From an uncultured Oscillospiraceae bacterium (GTDB taxonomy: Bacteria > Bacillota > Clostridia > Oscillospirales > Oscillospiraceae), in the NCBI GenBank assembly GCA_947632155.1, contig CANROF010000029.1, positions 1 to 33,613 of the forward strand: a stretch of DNA of 33,613 nt, written 5' to 3'. Position numbers and translations under genes: made by a program. The notes beneath the pieces were generated by a model. That model saw only the letters and a program-made list of their open reading frames with translations. It was not told where the DNA came from and searched no databases. Positions 7,398-15,833 of this stretch are shown piece by piece. The first letter of the stretch is position 1, and every line of letters begins with the position of its first letter.

Positions 7398-7558
7398 ATA
7401 CTAATCCCTGATTAAAAGCTCAAACCGAGCGGCGAGGATTTTTCGCGTCAGACGAGGAAGACTGCGCAGGGAATACTTTCGTATTTCCAAGCAGGCTGAC
7501 GAAGTATGGCGCGAAATAGACCGCCGCGAATTTGAGATTTTGATCAGGGATTAGTATC
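7397..7558. repeat. R3 element: 162-bp inverted-repeat sequence
   Basis: The ends match as an inverted repeat: the first 16 bases GATACTAATCCCTGAT are perfect, and similarity continues with few mismatches through AAAA, CTCAAA and a GC-rich stretch for about 50 bases per arm. The centre holds a small hairpin (GGAATAC-TTTC-GTATTCC-like). It abuts R1 copy B, sharing one base. It has MITE-like form; no coding sequence is evident. Confidence 0.7.
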
Positions 7559-7568
7559 ATATAGCATC

Positions 7569-7602
7569 AAAAAGGACTACAGTTTTTTCCGTAGTCCTTT
7601 TT
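7569..7602. terminator. Bidirectional terminator
   Basis: AAAAAGGACTAC pairs with GTAGTCCTTTTT around a 10-base loop. T tracts occur on both strands. On the minus strand it ends the lipoprotein gene, 22 bases after its stop. Confidence 0.85.
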
Positions 7603-7623
7603 GTTTATGTATTTTGGAATATT

Positions 7624-8538
7624 TTAAATTCCGGCAGCTATTTTCAAACTCGTAATTGCCTTCGTTATATTGCTGAGCATCCCATCAGTTGCCGATGAAA
7701 AGGAGGTATAACTCCCGCTGGGAGATTGTATCAGGTTGAAAAGGGCAGTATATTCTGTGTAGGCATTTATTACGGCTTCGTAGGTTCTATCATCCAAGCT
7801 GTAAGAGCTCACGCCCTCAATACTTGCGGATATAGAAGCGTAATTTTCCGCTACATCTTCAAGGCTGTCCACAAATGACCGGGAGAAGGCTTCATCCAGT
7901 CCTCCCCGTCGGTATTCTTTTCCGGAATACAGTGCGCTCAAGGCCATATTAAAGTCTGCATTTTTGCTATCAATCGCCTTACCCCAGACGTAAAGGATTG
8001 CTGTCCGCATGGTGGAACAGTATGAGCTCCCGGTTTGAAGGAGTGACACCAAATCCGAAAGAGCCGCTTTCTTCTCGGCTTCCAGCTTTTCAATCAGTGC
8101 CTTTTCAGCATCCGTCAGCGTGGAATAATTCCCGACACTTTGCTTTTCATCCTCTGAAAGGGCGTCATATAAAGAACGCGCGTTTTCAATTGCCTCGGCA
8201 TTTAAGGAATCAGTGCTGAGAGCGCTAATGGCATCCTCTACCTGTTCAACTCTTCTTTTCGATTCCTGCGCAGCCTCTTCAGCTCTCTTTATCGCCTCCA
8301 GTGCGGCTTCGGCATCAATGAGCGTCTGGTAGTTGGTCACGCTGCCCTTGTCTTCGTCAGAGAGAACATCATACTGCTCTCTGGCGTGGGTAATGGCCTC
8401 CTCAGCCGGGCTGTTCAGATCAATCTCTCCTATCGCATCTTCCACAGATTTGACGGCTGTGTTTACACCATTGGAGCAGGCGGTTAAAAATAATAGAAGA
8501 AGTGCGAGAATAAGTGATAAAGATTTTGTTTTACGCAT
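7624..8538 (-). CDS. Lipoprotein with two helical repeats
   Basis: A 304-residue predicted lipoprotein: basic start MRKTK, hydrophobic stretch, lipobox LTAC with the lipidated Cys at 21. Two similar segments follow (about 32-85 and 99-150), both of the form VEDAI, Ala/Glu-rich helix, ARxxYDxLSxEDK, V-NY-TL-DAE. Such repeats occur in Firmicutes surface proteins but give no defined function. The rest is helical without a family I recognise. The start at 8538 has AAGGAG 8 bases before it; an ATG six codons upstream lacks one. Base composition is clearly less GC-rich than in neighbouring core genes, suggesting acquisition. It is divergent from the XRE gene and shares its operators. Confidence 0.75.
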   Translation of the reverse strand: MRKTKSLSLILALLLLFLTACSNGVNTAVKSVEDAIGEIDLNSPAEEAITHAREQYDVLSDEDKGSVTNYQTLIDAEAALEAIKRAEEAAQESKRRVEQVEDAISALSTDSLNAEAIENARSLYDALSEDEKQSVGNYSTLTDAEKALIEKLEAEKKAALSDLVSLLQTGSSYCSTMRTAILYVWGKAIDSKNADFNMALSALYSGKEYRRGGLDEAFSRSFVDSLEDVAENYASISASIEGVSSYSLDDRTYEAVINAYTEYTALFNLIQSPSGSYTSFSSATDGMLSNITKAITSLKIAAGI

Positions 8539-8603
8539 ACGGTTATCTCCTTGCATTACAATATTTTTCTAATACATTTTGAATATGGTTGCCCTGCCAA
8601 ATA

Positions 8604-8649
8604 ATAATACTCAAAATTTGAGTAAAAGTCAATACTCAAAATTAGAGTA
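8604..8649. promoter_or_regulatory. Divergent control region with twin palindromic operators
   Basis: Operator 1, TACTCAAAATTTGAGTA (8608-8624), is a perfect palindrome. Operator 2, TACTCAAAATTAGAGTA (8633-8649), differs at one base; the centres are 25 bp apart. On the minus strand TTGACT (8632-8627), a 17-base spacer and TATTAT (8609-8604) form the lipoprotein promoter, with operator 1 in its spacer and -10 and operator 2 just upstream of its -35. The adjacent XRE protein is the obvious candidate binder. Confidence 0.8.
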
Positions 8650-8687
8650 AAGTATCATTGCCTCATACTAACTGTGGGAGTGATGAT

Positions 8688-8909
8688 ATGGATTACAGGG
8701 AAAGAATTAAAAATATACGCGAGGACAGGGACTTGACACAGCGGGACGTGGGAAAAGTGCTGAACAAATCGCAGCAAGGATACAATCACATTGAAATGGG
8801 CCGTGCAGAGATGAAAATCGACGACCTGATAGCTCTTTGCAAGTTCTACGACTTGTCTGCTGATTATTTGATCGGCCTTATAAATGAGCCGGTTTCCTAC
8901 AATCGTTGA
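8688..8909 (+). CDS. XRE/Cro-type transcriptional regulator
   Basis: A 73-residue protein that is essentially one Cro/C1-type helix-turn-helix domain: an RERIKNIREDRDLTQ start, recognition region VGKVLNKSQQGYNHIEMGR, then the YDLSADYLIGL end seen in many clostridial XRE repressors. There is no sensor domain. The start at 8688 has GGGAGTG before it; a longer frame from 8658 lacks a site. It probably represses itself and the divergent lipoprotein gene through the two TACTCAAA palindromes. That pairing is inferred from position. Confidence 0.85.
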   Translation: MDYRERIKNIREDRDLTQRDVGKVLNKSQQGYNHIEMGRAEMKIDDLIALCKFYDLSADYLIGLINEPVSYNR

Positions 8910-9186
8910 AAAATATATCTTTCAAAGAATTCTTCCTGTGGGAGGTCAAGCCGTGAAAAAGTGTTGCGCGGGTCGATATGGTATTCAACCCAGCCCGTAC
9001 AGCGGAGATGGGGGATTTATCGTTTGACGGAAGACGGGCGCGAATCGGAAAGACGGGCCGATGTGGTCGTCGGCCCCTGCATGAACGATTTCGCGGGTAT
9101 CGGAAATATTCCAAATCCCTCGTAGGGGCATTTTTGTTGTATGCTATAATATAATGACATTGGGCGCGGGGTTTTATAAAAAATAC
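8910..9186. other. Intergenic region with a reversed R2 repeat
   Basis: No gene is seen. On the minus strand, 9080-9022 reads like the R2 copy at 26791 (GGGGCCGACGACCACATCGG, later CCGTCAAACG). A second fragment CGTAGGGGC lies at 9121-9129. Two overlapping TATAAT hexamers (9145-9155) lack a good -35. Confidence 0.6.
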
Positions 9187-9215
9187 TTGCCAATAACGGA
9201 AATATGCGCTAATAT
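9187..9215 (+). promoter_or_regulatory. Probable promoter of the SLH protein gene
   Basis: TTGCCA (9187-9192), a 17-base spacer and TAATAT (9210-9215). It implies a leader of about 290 bases containing GC-rich inverted repeats (for example CCCGGAGGG against the CCCCCCGGG stretch, 9242-9279, closed by CGGC/GCCG). Confidence 0.5.
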
Positions 9216-9510
9216 ACTGTTTGGATAACAAAAAAGCGGCAGCCCGGAGGGAATGGCACTCCCCCCGGGCCTGCGCGGGCGATGTAGCCGTCCACACAAC
9301 AGAATTCTCTGCACCAATGTCTATTGTAACTTGCGAAAGGCTTTTTTGCAAGCATAATCGGCCTGTGTAGCTGTATTCGCGCGTGTGTCGGGGACCTTTA
9401 TGCCTGCCGCGCGCGATTTTTGTTGTCCCCGAAGGCGCGGCCGGGGTACATATTCGCCCCGGCCCCGGCCCGAGGGGCGCGTCCATATTATTTACAAGGA
9501 GGAAAGACAC

Positions 9511-11217
9511 ATGAAAAAACGCGCTCTGCCCCTGCTTTTGGCACTGATCCTGCTCCTGGCCCTGGCCGTTCCCGTCCACGCCGCGGATACGCCGGAGATT
9601 CATTGGTTTGAGGGGGAGTACCCCGATGAGGTCGCTTACCTGTACACCCGCAAGGGCTATCCCTGGCAGTCCAACCGCAACGATCCCGGCGAGTTCAGCA
9701 CCATGAGCCTGGGGGATCAGTACATTTTCAACGCCGCCAACAACACCGTCCGCCGCCGCTCTGAGGAGGTGGAGAACGCCGAATACGACGTGGTGTGGTA
9801 CTACTCCGAGCGGCCCAACATAGTTATCAAGGAAATCTCCGGCGGCCTTCTGTATGGCTACGCCGACGATACCGGCAAGGTCGTCATCCCGCTCCAGTAT
9901 TCTTCTGCTTATGAATTCCACAACGGCATCGCGCTGGTGGAGGACGCTGACCAAAACTATTTGCTCATCGACACCACGGGCAAGGTGGTAAAGGCGTTGC
10001 CCTACGACGAAGTCAACTACGATGACGGCTATTACATTGTTACAAACTATGGCGATTCGTGGACTTACGGCGTCATTAACAGCAAGGGCGAGCCGGTCAT
10101 TGGCATGACCGACAAGCATATCTATGACATATGCGGGAATTTGGTCCTCTTCTGGGAAAACAATACGTATGCCGGCGCCATGAACATGAAGGGCGAGGTG
10201 GTCATCCCCGCCAAGTATATCTACATCTATCACCGGCACGGCGTCGTGATATGCGAGGATTACAGGGAGGACCCGGAAAACCATTATTACGTTTACCCCC
10301 ACGCCGTTTATGACACCAAGGGGAACCTGATAACGCCCCTGTGCGATAAGGGCTTTTATCTCATCCACGACGGCTATGACTACAACTACAACCGCGAGAA
10401 TAATCACTATGTTATAACGGACAGCGCCGATAAGACGGTGCTGGACACCGAATGCTACGTCCACGACAGCGGCTGGGGCCTCATCGCCGGGTATATGGTA
10501 AACGACGAGGATCAGGAGGCGATGGCGCTTCCTACGGGCCACGACTACCACGTCTGGAACAGCAAGGGCGAGCTCATCATCGACGGGCTGGACAACGTGC
10601 TGCTGTCGGGCAAGTACGTCTTTGTGCTCAAGGACGGCAAGGTGGGCTACTTCCTGAACCCCTGCTATAAGGACCACACCTCCAAGAGCATGACGGACAT
10701 CACCGCCGTCAACAGTTGGGCCGCCCCCGGCGTCGATTGGGCCCTGTCCAACGGCTACGCGCTGCCCACCACCTCCACGTTCTTCGGCGTCAATCTGGGC
10801 TGCCCCCGCTGGGAGGTCGTCTACGTCATCTGGCAGGCCGCGGGATGCAAGGAGCCCACCATCACTCAGTGCCCCTTCAACGACGTCTCCGAGAGCGACG
10901 AATATTATAAGGCCGTCCTGTGGGCGTATGAGAACAAGGTGACCTCCGGCAAGAGCGCCGCCGCCTTCGGCCCCGACGACACCGTCACCCGCGCCCAGGC
11001 CGTGACCATGATCTATAAGGCCGCCAACGCCCCCGCCGTCACCGGCTCCAATCCCTTCACCGACGTGCCGGCAGGACAGTACTTCGCCGATCCCGTGATC
11101 TGGGCCTCCGCCAACGGCGTCTGCGGCGGCAAGACCGACACCACCTTCGTCCCCCACAGCCCCGTCACCCGCGGCGAGATGATGGCTTTCCTCTACAAGT
11201 GGAACAGCATGAAATAA
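9511..11217 (+). CDS. Secreted WG-repeat protein with C-terminal SLH domains
   Basis: A 568-residue exported protein. Residues 1-24 are a signal peptide ending VHA. The middle contains WG-type beta repeats, recognisable as units such as GYADDTGKVVIPLQY, GVINSKGEPVIG and GAMNMKGEVVIPAKY. Two S-layer homology domains close the protein (about 456-505 starting FNDVSE and 515-565 starting FTDVPAGQYFADPVIWA), which should anchor it to cell-wall polymer. Only two SLH units are seen, whereas three is usual. The start at 9511 follows AAGGAGG by 8 bases; the longer open frame from 9385 has no such site and would bury the signal peptide. It is monocistronic, with its own terminator. Its ligand is unknown. 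Confidence 0.85.
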   Translation: MKKRALPLLLALILLLALAVPVHAADTPEIHWFEGEYPDEVAYLYTRKGYPWQSNRNDPGEFSTMSLGDQYIFNAANNTVRRRSEEVENAEYDVVWYYSERPNIVIKEISGGLLYGYADDTGKVVIPLQYSSAYEFHNGIALVEDADQNYLLIDTTGKVVKALPYDEVNYDDGYYIVTNYGDSWTYGVINSKGEPVIGMTDKHIYDICGNLVLFWENNTYAGAMNMKGEVVIPAKYIYIYHRHGVVICEDYREDPENHYYVYPHAVYDTKGNLITPLCDKGFYLIHDGYDYNYNRENNHYVITDSADKTVLDTECYVHDSGWGLIAGYMVNDEDQEAMALPTGHDYHVWNSKGELIIDGLDNVLLSGKYVFVLKDGKVGYFLNPCYKDHTSKSMTDITAVNSWAAPGVDWALSNGYALPTTSTFFGVNLGCPRWEVVYVIWQAAGCKEPTITQCPFNDVSESDEYYKAVLWAYENKVTSGKSAAAFGPDDTVTRAQAVTMIYKAANAPAVTGSNPFTDVPAGQYFADPVIWASANGVCGGKTDTTFVPHSPVTRGEMMAFLYKWNSMK

Positions 11218-11238
11218 AAATTCCCCCATACACATACC

Positions 11239-11266
11239 CCCCGGCGCCCCAAGGCGCCGGGGTTTT
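11239..11266 (+). terminator. Terminator of the SLH protein gene
   Basis: Perfect 10-bp stem CCCCGGCGCC/GGCGCCGGGG, loop CCAA, then TTTT. It lies between the converging SLH and sleB genes; the T tract serves only the plus strand. Confidence 0.85.
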
Positions 11267-11292
11267 GCGTTGATGGGGGGCGGCTTGGGGGG

Positions 11293-11973
11293 TCACATGC
11301 AGAATTTGTGTTTGCCGATGGTGACGATCTCGGGGCGGGACCAGATCCAGGCGCTGGTGGCGGTGGCGGGGTTGAAGTAGTAGATGGCCCCGCCGGAGGG
11401 GTCCCAGCCGTTGAGGGCGTCCCGGGCCGCCCGGTAGGCGCTCTCGGTGACGGGCTCGTCCCACTGGCCGTCGTCCAGGCAGGAGAAGGCGCCCTTCTGG
11501 TAGATGACGCCGGACATGGTGGAGGGGAAGGACGGGTGCTCCATGCGATTGAGGACCACCGCCCCCACGGCCACCTGGCCGGAGTAGGGCTCGCCCCGGG
11601 CCTCGGCGGAGATGAGCCGCGCCAGCAGGTTCACGTCGCTGGACCCGCCGCCGGAGCTGCCGCCGGAGCCGGAGGGCAGCCCTATGGCCGCCAGAGTGGC
11701 GGGGCCCGCCACGCCGTCGGCGGTGAGGCCGTTCTTTTTCTGGAATTTCTTTACCGCCTCCTCGGTCCGGGCGCCGTAGACGCCGTCCACCGCGCCGGAG
11801 TAGTAGCCCCAGTCGGAGAGGCGCCGCTGTATTTTTTTCACCGTCTCGCCGGAGGAGCCGCGCCGCCAGCTATCCGCGAAGGCGTCCGGGGCGGTCTGCG
11901 CCAGGGCGATGAGCGCTATGTTCAGCAGGAACACCAGCGCCAGGGCCGAGAGAAGCTTTTGCTTTTTGTCCAT
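11293..11973 (-). CDS. sleB: Spore cortex-lytic enzyme SleB-like
   Basis: A 226-residue exported hydrolase. Residues 1-34 are a signal sequence or anchor. A peptidoglycan-binding domain (about 36-97, with VKKIQRRLSDWGYY and DGVYGARTEEAVKKFQ) and a Gly/Ser linker follow. The Hydrolase_2/SleB catalytic domain is 113-226; its AEARGEPYSGQ motif holds the likely catalytic Glu124. SleB proteins are lytic transglycosylases that open cortex peptidoglycan during germination. Its ATG shares a base with the gerB stop (TGATG). A longer overlapping frame to 12942 is only an extension into gerB sequence in another frame. Placement as last gene of a germinant-receptor operon supports the role. Confidence 0.88.
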   Translation of the reverse strand: MDKKQKLLSALALVFLLNIALIALAQTAPDAFADSWRRGSSGETVKKIQRRLSDWGYYSGAVDGVYGARTEEAVKKFQKKNGLTADGVAGPATLAAIGLPSGSGGSSGGGSSDVNLLARLISAEARGEPYSGQVAVGAVVLNRMEHPSFPSTMSGVIYQKGAFSCLDDGQWDEPVTESAYRAARDALNGWDPSGGAIYYFNPATATSAWIWSRPEIVTIGKHKFCM

Positions 11974-13061
11974 CAGTATTTCCTCCTTAATTTTCCGATC
12001 CCCATCACCGCGGGGACAAGGATGACCGCTGCAAAAAGATTGACGCAGGGGACGATAAAGTCCGACCACGCCTGAAGGGTAAAGGCGTTTTTCGTGATGA
12101 GGAACGCCGCCGCGCAGGACAGCGCCGCCGAGGGCGGCACAAAGGCCCCGCGGCGCCGGACGCCGGTGACGGTCCGCCATATTTCGGAGACGATCATCAG
12201 AATCGCCGCCAAAAAGATGAAGTCCGTGACGACCCAGACGGCCACCACCACCGCCTCCACCCGCTCCACGATGCCCAGGACCCGGAGATTCCGGATGACC
12301 ATGAAAAAGGCGTTCTCCATGGTCACGGACAGCTTGTCCCCCAGCGTCCCCAGGGTGAAAAAGGTGACGCCGAAGGCGGTGGCCACCAGAAGCGCCAGCC
12401 AGTTGACCCTCCGCGGCCGCTCCCCCCGGGGCCGCCGGACGTGGCCGGTGAGGAAGAGGAAATAGACAAAGGCCGAGAGGACGTTGAAGATGGGCGCCGC
12501 GCCGTAGAGGACCTTCCCGGCGTCCCGGTAGGTCACGGGCAGCAGGAACTCGGCCGTCACGTCGGGGATGGCGGAGAGCAGCACCACCGCGATGACCAGG
12601 ATCAGCACGGGCATCAGCACCTCGGCGGTGCGGGAGAGCGTCTTGGTCTTTCCCGAGGCGGTGATGAGCGCCACCAGGAACATCACCACGATAAAGACGG
12701 TGACGCTCCCGTTGGGGTAGACCGTGGCTAAAAGCCGCTCCGCGGCGCTCCGTGCCACGAAGCCGCCGTAAAAGGTGAGCCACAGGGCGAAGAGGACGCC
12801 GAAGAGCCTGCCCCCCACCGGCCCCAGGCTGAGCTGGGCCATGTCCTGGAGCCCCACCCCCTCCGGGGCGTTTTTCCGGGCGAAGCGGGTGAAGGCCGCC
12901 AGCGCCGCCCCCGCCGGCAGAGCCGCCAGAGGGGACAGCCACGCCGCCCGCCCCGCCAGCGCCACCGAGGACGACGGGAGTATCCGAATCATGGGCGACA
13001 GGAGGCTCACAAAGATGAGGACCGTCAACTGCCTCTCAGTAACCGTATCATTTTTTCCCAC
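11973..13061 (-). CDS. gerB: Germinant receptor B subunit (GerAB-type transporter-like)
   Basis: A 362-residue integral membrane protein with about ten segments, of the GerAB/endospore germination permease family in the amino-acid transporter superfamily. B subunits bind germinant in the inner spore membrane. The N-terminus ERQLTVLIFVSLLSPMIRILPSS is typical. The start is a GTG at 13061, inside the end of gerC (37-base overlap), with GGAGGGGG upstream; the overlap suggests coupled translation. The stop overlaps the sleB start. The germinant cannot be read from sequence. Confidence 0.85.
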   Translation of the reverse strand: MGKNDTVTERQLTVLIFVSLLSPMIRILPSSSVALAGRAAWLSPLAALPAGAALAAFTRFARKNAPEGVGLQDMAQLSLGPVGGRLFGVLFALWLTFYGGFVARSAAERLLATVYPNGSVTVFIVVMFLVALITASGKTKTLSRTAEVLMPVLILVIAVVLLSAIPDVTAEFLLPVTYRDAGKVLYGAAPIFNVLSAFVYFLFLTGHVRRPRGERPRRVNWLALLVATAFGVTFFTLGTLGDKLSVTMENAFFMVIRNLRVLGIVERVEAVVVAVWVVTDFIFLAAILMIVSEIWRTVTGVRRRGAFVPPSAALSCAAAFLITKNAFTLQAWSDFIVPCVNLFAAVILVPAVMGIGKLRRKY

Positions 13062-14230
13062 GGGTCTTCCCCCTCCTTCGCGTCCTCGGGCGGATCGACG
13101 ATGTCGTAAGTCCTCTGGAGCGTGCTCTCCGCCTCCACCTCCACCGGAAGGCCGGGGAAGGTGTCCGCCCAGTTTTTCAGGGCCGGCGCGGCCTTCAGCG
13201 GCTCCCGGCGGTGGATGATGCTCTCCAGGTCGAGATAGTCAAGGCCCAGCGCCTGTGACCGCGCCACGGCGCTCTCCGCCGCCCGGCGGAAGAGCCGGGA
13301 GAGCTCCGCCTCCGCCGCCTCCCGCACAGTCCTGTCCTCAAGGTCCGCCTCCCCGGAGACGCTGATGACGTTGGCCTCCAATTCAAGGCGTATCTCCACC
13401 CGGTCCAGGGCCCCGTCCCGCTCAAACCGCGGCCGGATACTTGCCGCCGCGCTGTCCACCGACACGGTGAGGGCCCCTTCCGGCAGCGGGAGGTCCACGA
13501 TTCGGGACTTGTACTTCCGCAAAAGCAGCATGGCCCCAAGCGTCTCCTCGTCGGACAGGAAATCAAGGCCCCCGCCCTCCCGGACCACGGCGAAGCCCGC
13601 GGGGGCGATGTTGAGGTCGCCCCGGGCCTCAAAAAGCTTCTCCTCCTTTTGCGCCCGGACGCACTGGACCAGGGCGCAGCCGTTGTCCGCCAGGGACGAG
13701 GCGATCTCCCGGCAGGTGAAGAAATACCCGTCGCCCACCCTTGCGATGTTCCTGGAAAGGCCCGCTATGACGTCCGGGGCCGGGGTGTCCTCCCCGGTGA
13801 GGCCGTGGAGAAGGTCCCGGGCCGTGCCGTCCCGGACGATGAGGATGCCCGTGTCCAGGCGCATCTCGGAAAAGCGCTCGATATAGTCCAGGCACTCGCC
13901 CAGCCTCTCCCGGGCCAGCTCCTCACCGATGAGCATGTTCTCCGTGTGGGAGAGGACGGCGTCCCGGCCCAGCGGGAGAAGCGCCAGCTCCCCCAGGGCC
14001 GCGCCCAGGCTCTTGCCCGTATTCTCGTACATCCGGGCCGACGACTCCTCCCCGGCGGTGCCGCAGACGGCCACGTTGACGCCGTCCGCCTCCTTGTCCG
14101 CCGCGACGGTGCGCACAAGCTCTATATTCTCGATCCTGCGGTAGTTGGAGAGGATCGTAAGCCCCGAGGAGCAGCCGCCAAGTGAAAGGGCGAGGGAGAG
14201 GGCCGCCGCCGCCAAAACCGTCTTTTTCAC
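13025..14230 (-). CDS. gerC: Germinant receptor C subunit, Ger(x)C lipoprotein
   Basis: A 401-residue lipoprotein: signal sequence with lipobox SLGGC (Cys about 19), then a Ger(x)C family body starting with the expected YRRIENIELVRTVAADKE region and an RLDTGILIVRDGTARDLL segment. C subunits sit on the outer face of the inner spore membrane with A and B. The start codon is GTG at 14230, overlapping the gerA stop in GTGA, so translation is coupled. Confidence 0.88.
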   Translation of the reverse strand: MKKTVLAAAALSLALSLGGCSSGLTILSNYRRIENIELVRTVAADKEADGVNVAVCGTAGEESSARMYENTGKSLGAALGELALLPLGRDAVLSHTENMLIGEELARERLGECLDYIERFSEMRLDTGILIVRDGTARDLLHGLTGEDTPAPDVIAGLSRNIARVGDGYFFTCREIASSLADNGCALVQCVRAQKEEKLFEARGDLNIAPAGFAVVREGGGLDFLSDEETLGAMLLLRKYKSRIVDLPLPEGALTVSVDSAAASIRPRFERDGALDRVEIRLELEANVISVSGEADLEDRTVREAAEAELSRLFRRAAESAVARSQALGLDYLDLESIIHRREPLKAAPALKNWADTFPGLPVEVEAESTLQRTYDIVDPPEDAKEGEDPWEKMIRLLRGS

Positions 14231-15726
14231 AGCTTCGCCTCCCCGCCGTCGGCCGTCCCCAGCTCCGGCTCCCGGTCGCGCTTCACCGTCATGCTCCGCC
14301 GCAGGAGCGCCCGGGTGAGGTGCCGCCCCTCGGACCCGGCGAAGGGCGACATATACGGGACGCCGTAGCTCTCCAGGGAGGAGAGATGATAGACCAAAAG
14401 CGCGCAGCCCATGGCCACGCCGAACATCCCCAGGGCTATGGCCGCCAGCACCAGCAGGAAGCGGCAGAGCCTCAGCGCCGAGCCCATGTCCAGATTTGGC
14501 ATGGTGTACCCGGCTATCCCCGCCAGGGCGATGACCACCACCACAACGGGGGAGACGACGCTGGCCTCCACCGCCGACTGGCCCACGATGAGCGCCCCGA
14601 TGATGCTCACCGTCTCGCCGATGGGACTCGGGAGGCGTATCCCGGCCTCCTGCAGGAGCTCGAAGGCCAGGAGCATCAATATGACCTCCATGGCCGTGGA
14701 AAAGGGCACCGAGGCGTGGGCCTCGATCATGGACTGCAAAAGGCGGGTGGGGATCATCTCCTGGTGGTACATGGCCACCGCCACGTAGAAGGCCGGGGCC
14801 AGGAGCGTCAGCGCCACGGAGATATACCGCAGGAGCGTCAGCGCCGAGGCCACGATGAAGTGGCCGGAGTGGTCCTCCGGGACCTTCATGAACTGGGAAA
14901 ACGTCCCGGGCACCAAAAAGCCCAGGGGCAGGCCGTCCACCAAAAGGCCCACGCGCCCTTCCAGAATATTCATGCAGAACTTGTCCGACCGCTCCGTGGA
15001 GATGACCTGGGGGAAGGGGGAGCGGTAGTTGTCCACGATGTTTTCCTCGATGACGGCGCTGGTCAGGGCCCCCTCCGTGTGGATGCGCTCCACCCGGCGG
15101 GACGCCTCCGCCACGAGCTCCGGATTTGTGAAGCCGTCGATATACACCAGCGTCACCGAAGTCTCGGCCCGCGTACCCAGGGTGAATTCCTTTATTTTAA
15201 GATGGGGGTTCCGGAGCTTCCGGCGCACTAAGGTGGAGTTTATCTTCATCGTCTCCACAAAGGCGTCCTTGGCGCCCTTGACTACCTTCTCCTCCTTGGG
15301 GGCCTCCACGCCCCGGCGCTGCTGGCTCTTGACCTCGAAGGTCACGGCGGCCCGCTCGGCGTCGAAGATGAGGGCGCAGAAGCCGTTCAAAAGGTCCCCC
15401 GCCGCGTCGCCTAATTTCTCCCGGTGCTTGGCGGTGTAGACGTACACCGACCCGCCCAGCATCCTGGACACCGCCGCCGCATCCCGGACACCGGCGAAGC
15501 GCTCCGGGTCCGTCAGCGGCTTTATCACCTGCTCCGCCACGTCCGAGCCGGACACCAGCCCGTCAATGAAGCACAGCGTAACGGGATTTTCCGTATCCCC
15601 GCCCAAGTGGAGCGTCCGCGCCTCAAAATCGTAGCACCCCCGGAATACCGCCTCCACCGCCGCCGCCGTGACAGGCGCGTCCTCGGCAAGCTCCGGCGCC
15701 GGAGGGGCCTTTTTTTCTCTGAACAT
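14227..15726 (-). CDS. gerA: Germinant receptor A subunit (GerA family)
   Basis: A 499-residue protein: a soluble N-terminal part of about 270 residues, then several membrane segments and a short cytoplasmic tail. The DGLV motif early (LCFIDGLVSGSDV), the NPHLKIKEFTLGTRAETSVTLVYIDG segment, and VGLLVDGLPLGFLVPGTFSQFM at the start of the membrane part are characteristic of GerA. It is first in the operon gerA-gerC-gerB-sleB, in which all junctions overlap. The ATG at 15726 has only a G-rich weak ribosome site (GGGGGTGCGGG). I could not find a convincing sigma-G promoter upstream. Confidence 0.9.
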   Translation of the reverse strand: MFREKKAPPAPELAEDAPVTAAAVEAVFRGCYDFEARTLHLGGDTENPVTLCFIDGLVSGSDVAEQVIKPLTDPERFAGVRDAAAVSRMLGGSVYVYTAKHREKLGDAAGDLLNGFCALIFDAERAAVTFEVKSQQRRGVEAPKEEKVVKGAKDAFVETMKINSTLVRRKLRNPHLKIKEFTLGTRAETSVTLVYIDGFTNPELVAEASRRVERIHTEGALTSAVIEENIVDNYRSPFPQVISTERSDKFCMNILEGRVGLLVDGLPLGFLVPGTFSQFMKVPEDHSGHFIVASALTLLRYISVALTLLAPAFYVAVAMYHQEMIPTRLLQSMIEAHASVPFSTAMEVILMLLAFELLQEAGIRLPSPIGETVSIIGALIVGQSAVEASVVSPVVVVVIALAGIAGYTMPNLDMGSALRLCRFLLVLAAIALGMFGVAMGCALLVYHLSSLESYGVPYMSPFAGSEGRHLTRALLRRSMTVKRDREPELGTADGGEAKL

Positions 15727-15833
15727 CCCGCACCCCCTGGTTCATATTCGGTTCAAAATAAACTTCGTGATTATTCTTGCCGTTCACAGTCCATATTAAT
15801 TTTGTAAAATTTGCACGGACGGCAAGGAAATCC

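Noticed and set aside
8878-11235. 785-residue open frame on the minus strand opposite the SLH gene
   Set aside because: It is antisense to a gene with a signal peptide, SLH motifs and a ribosome site. Long antisense frames are common in this GC-rich sequence, and its translation has low-complexity Val/Gly/His composition.
11974-12942. N-terminal 320 residues of a 549-residue minus frame reaching into sleB
   Set aside because: This part is gerB read in another frame. The SleB signal sequence and start lie at 11973.
15727-15833. Sigma-G promoter before gerA
   Set aside because: No pair of -35 and -10 elements with proper spacing was convincing by eye.
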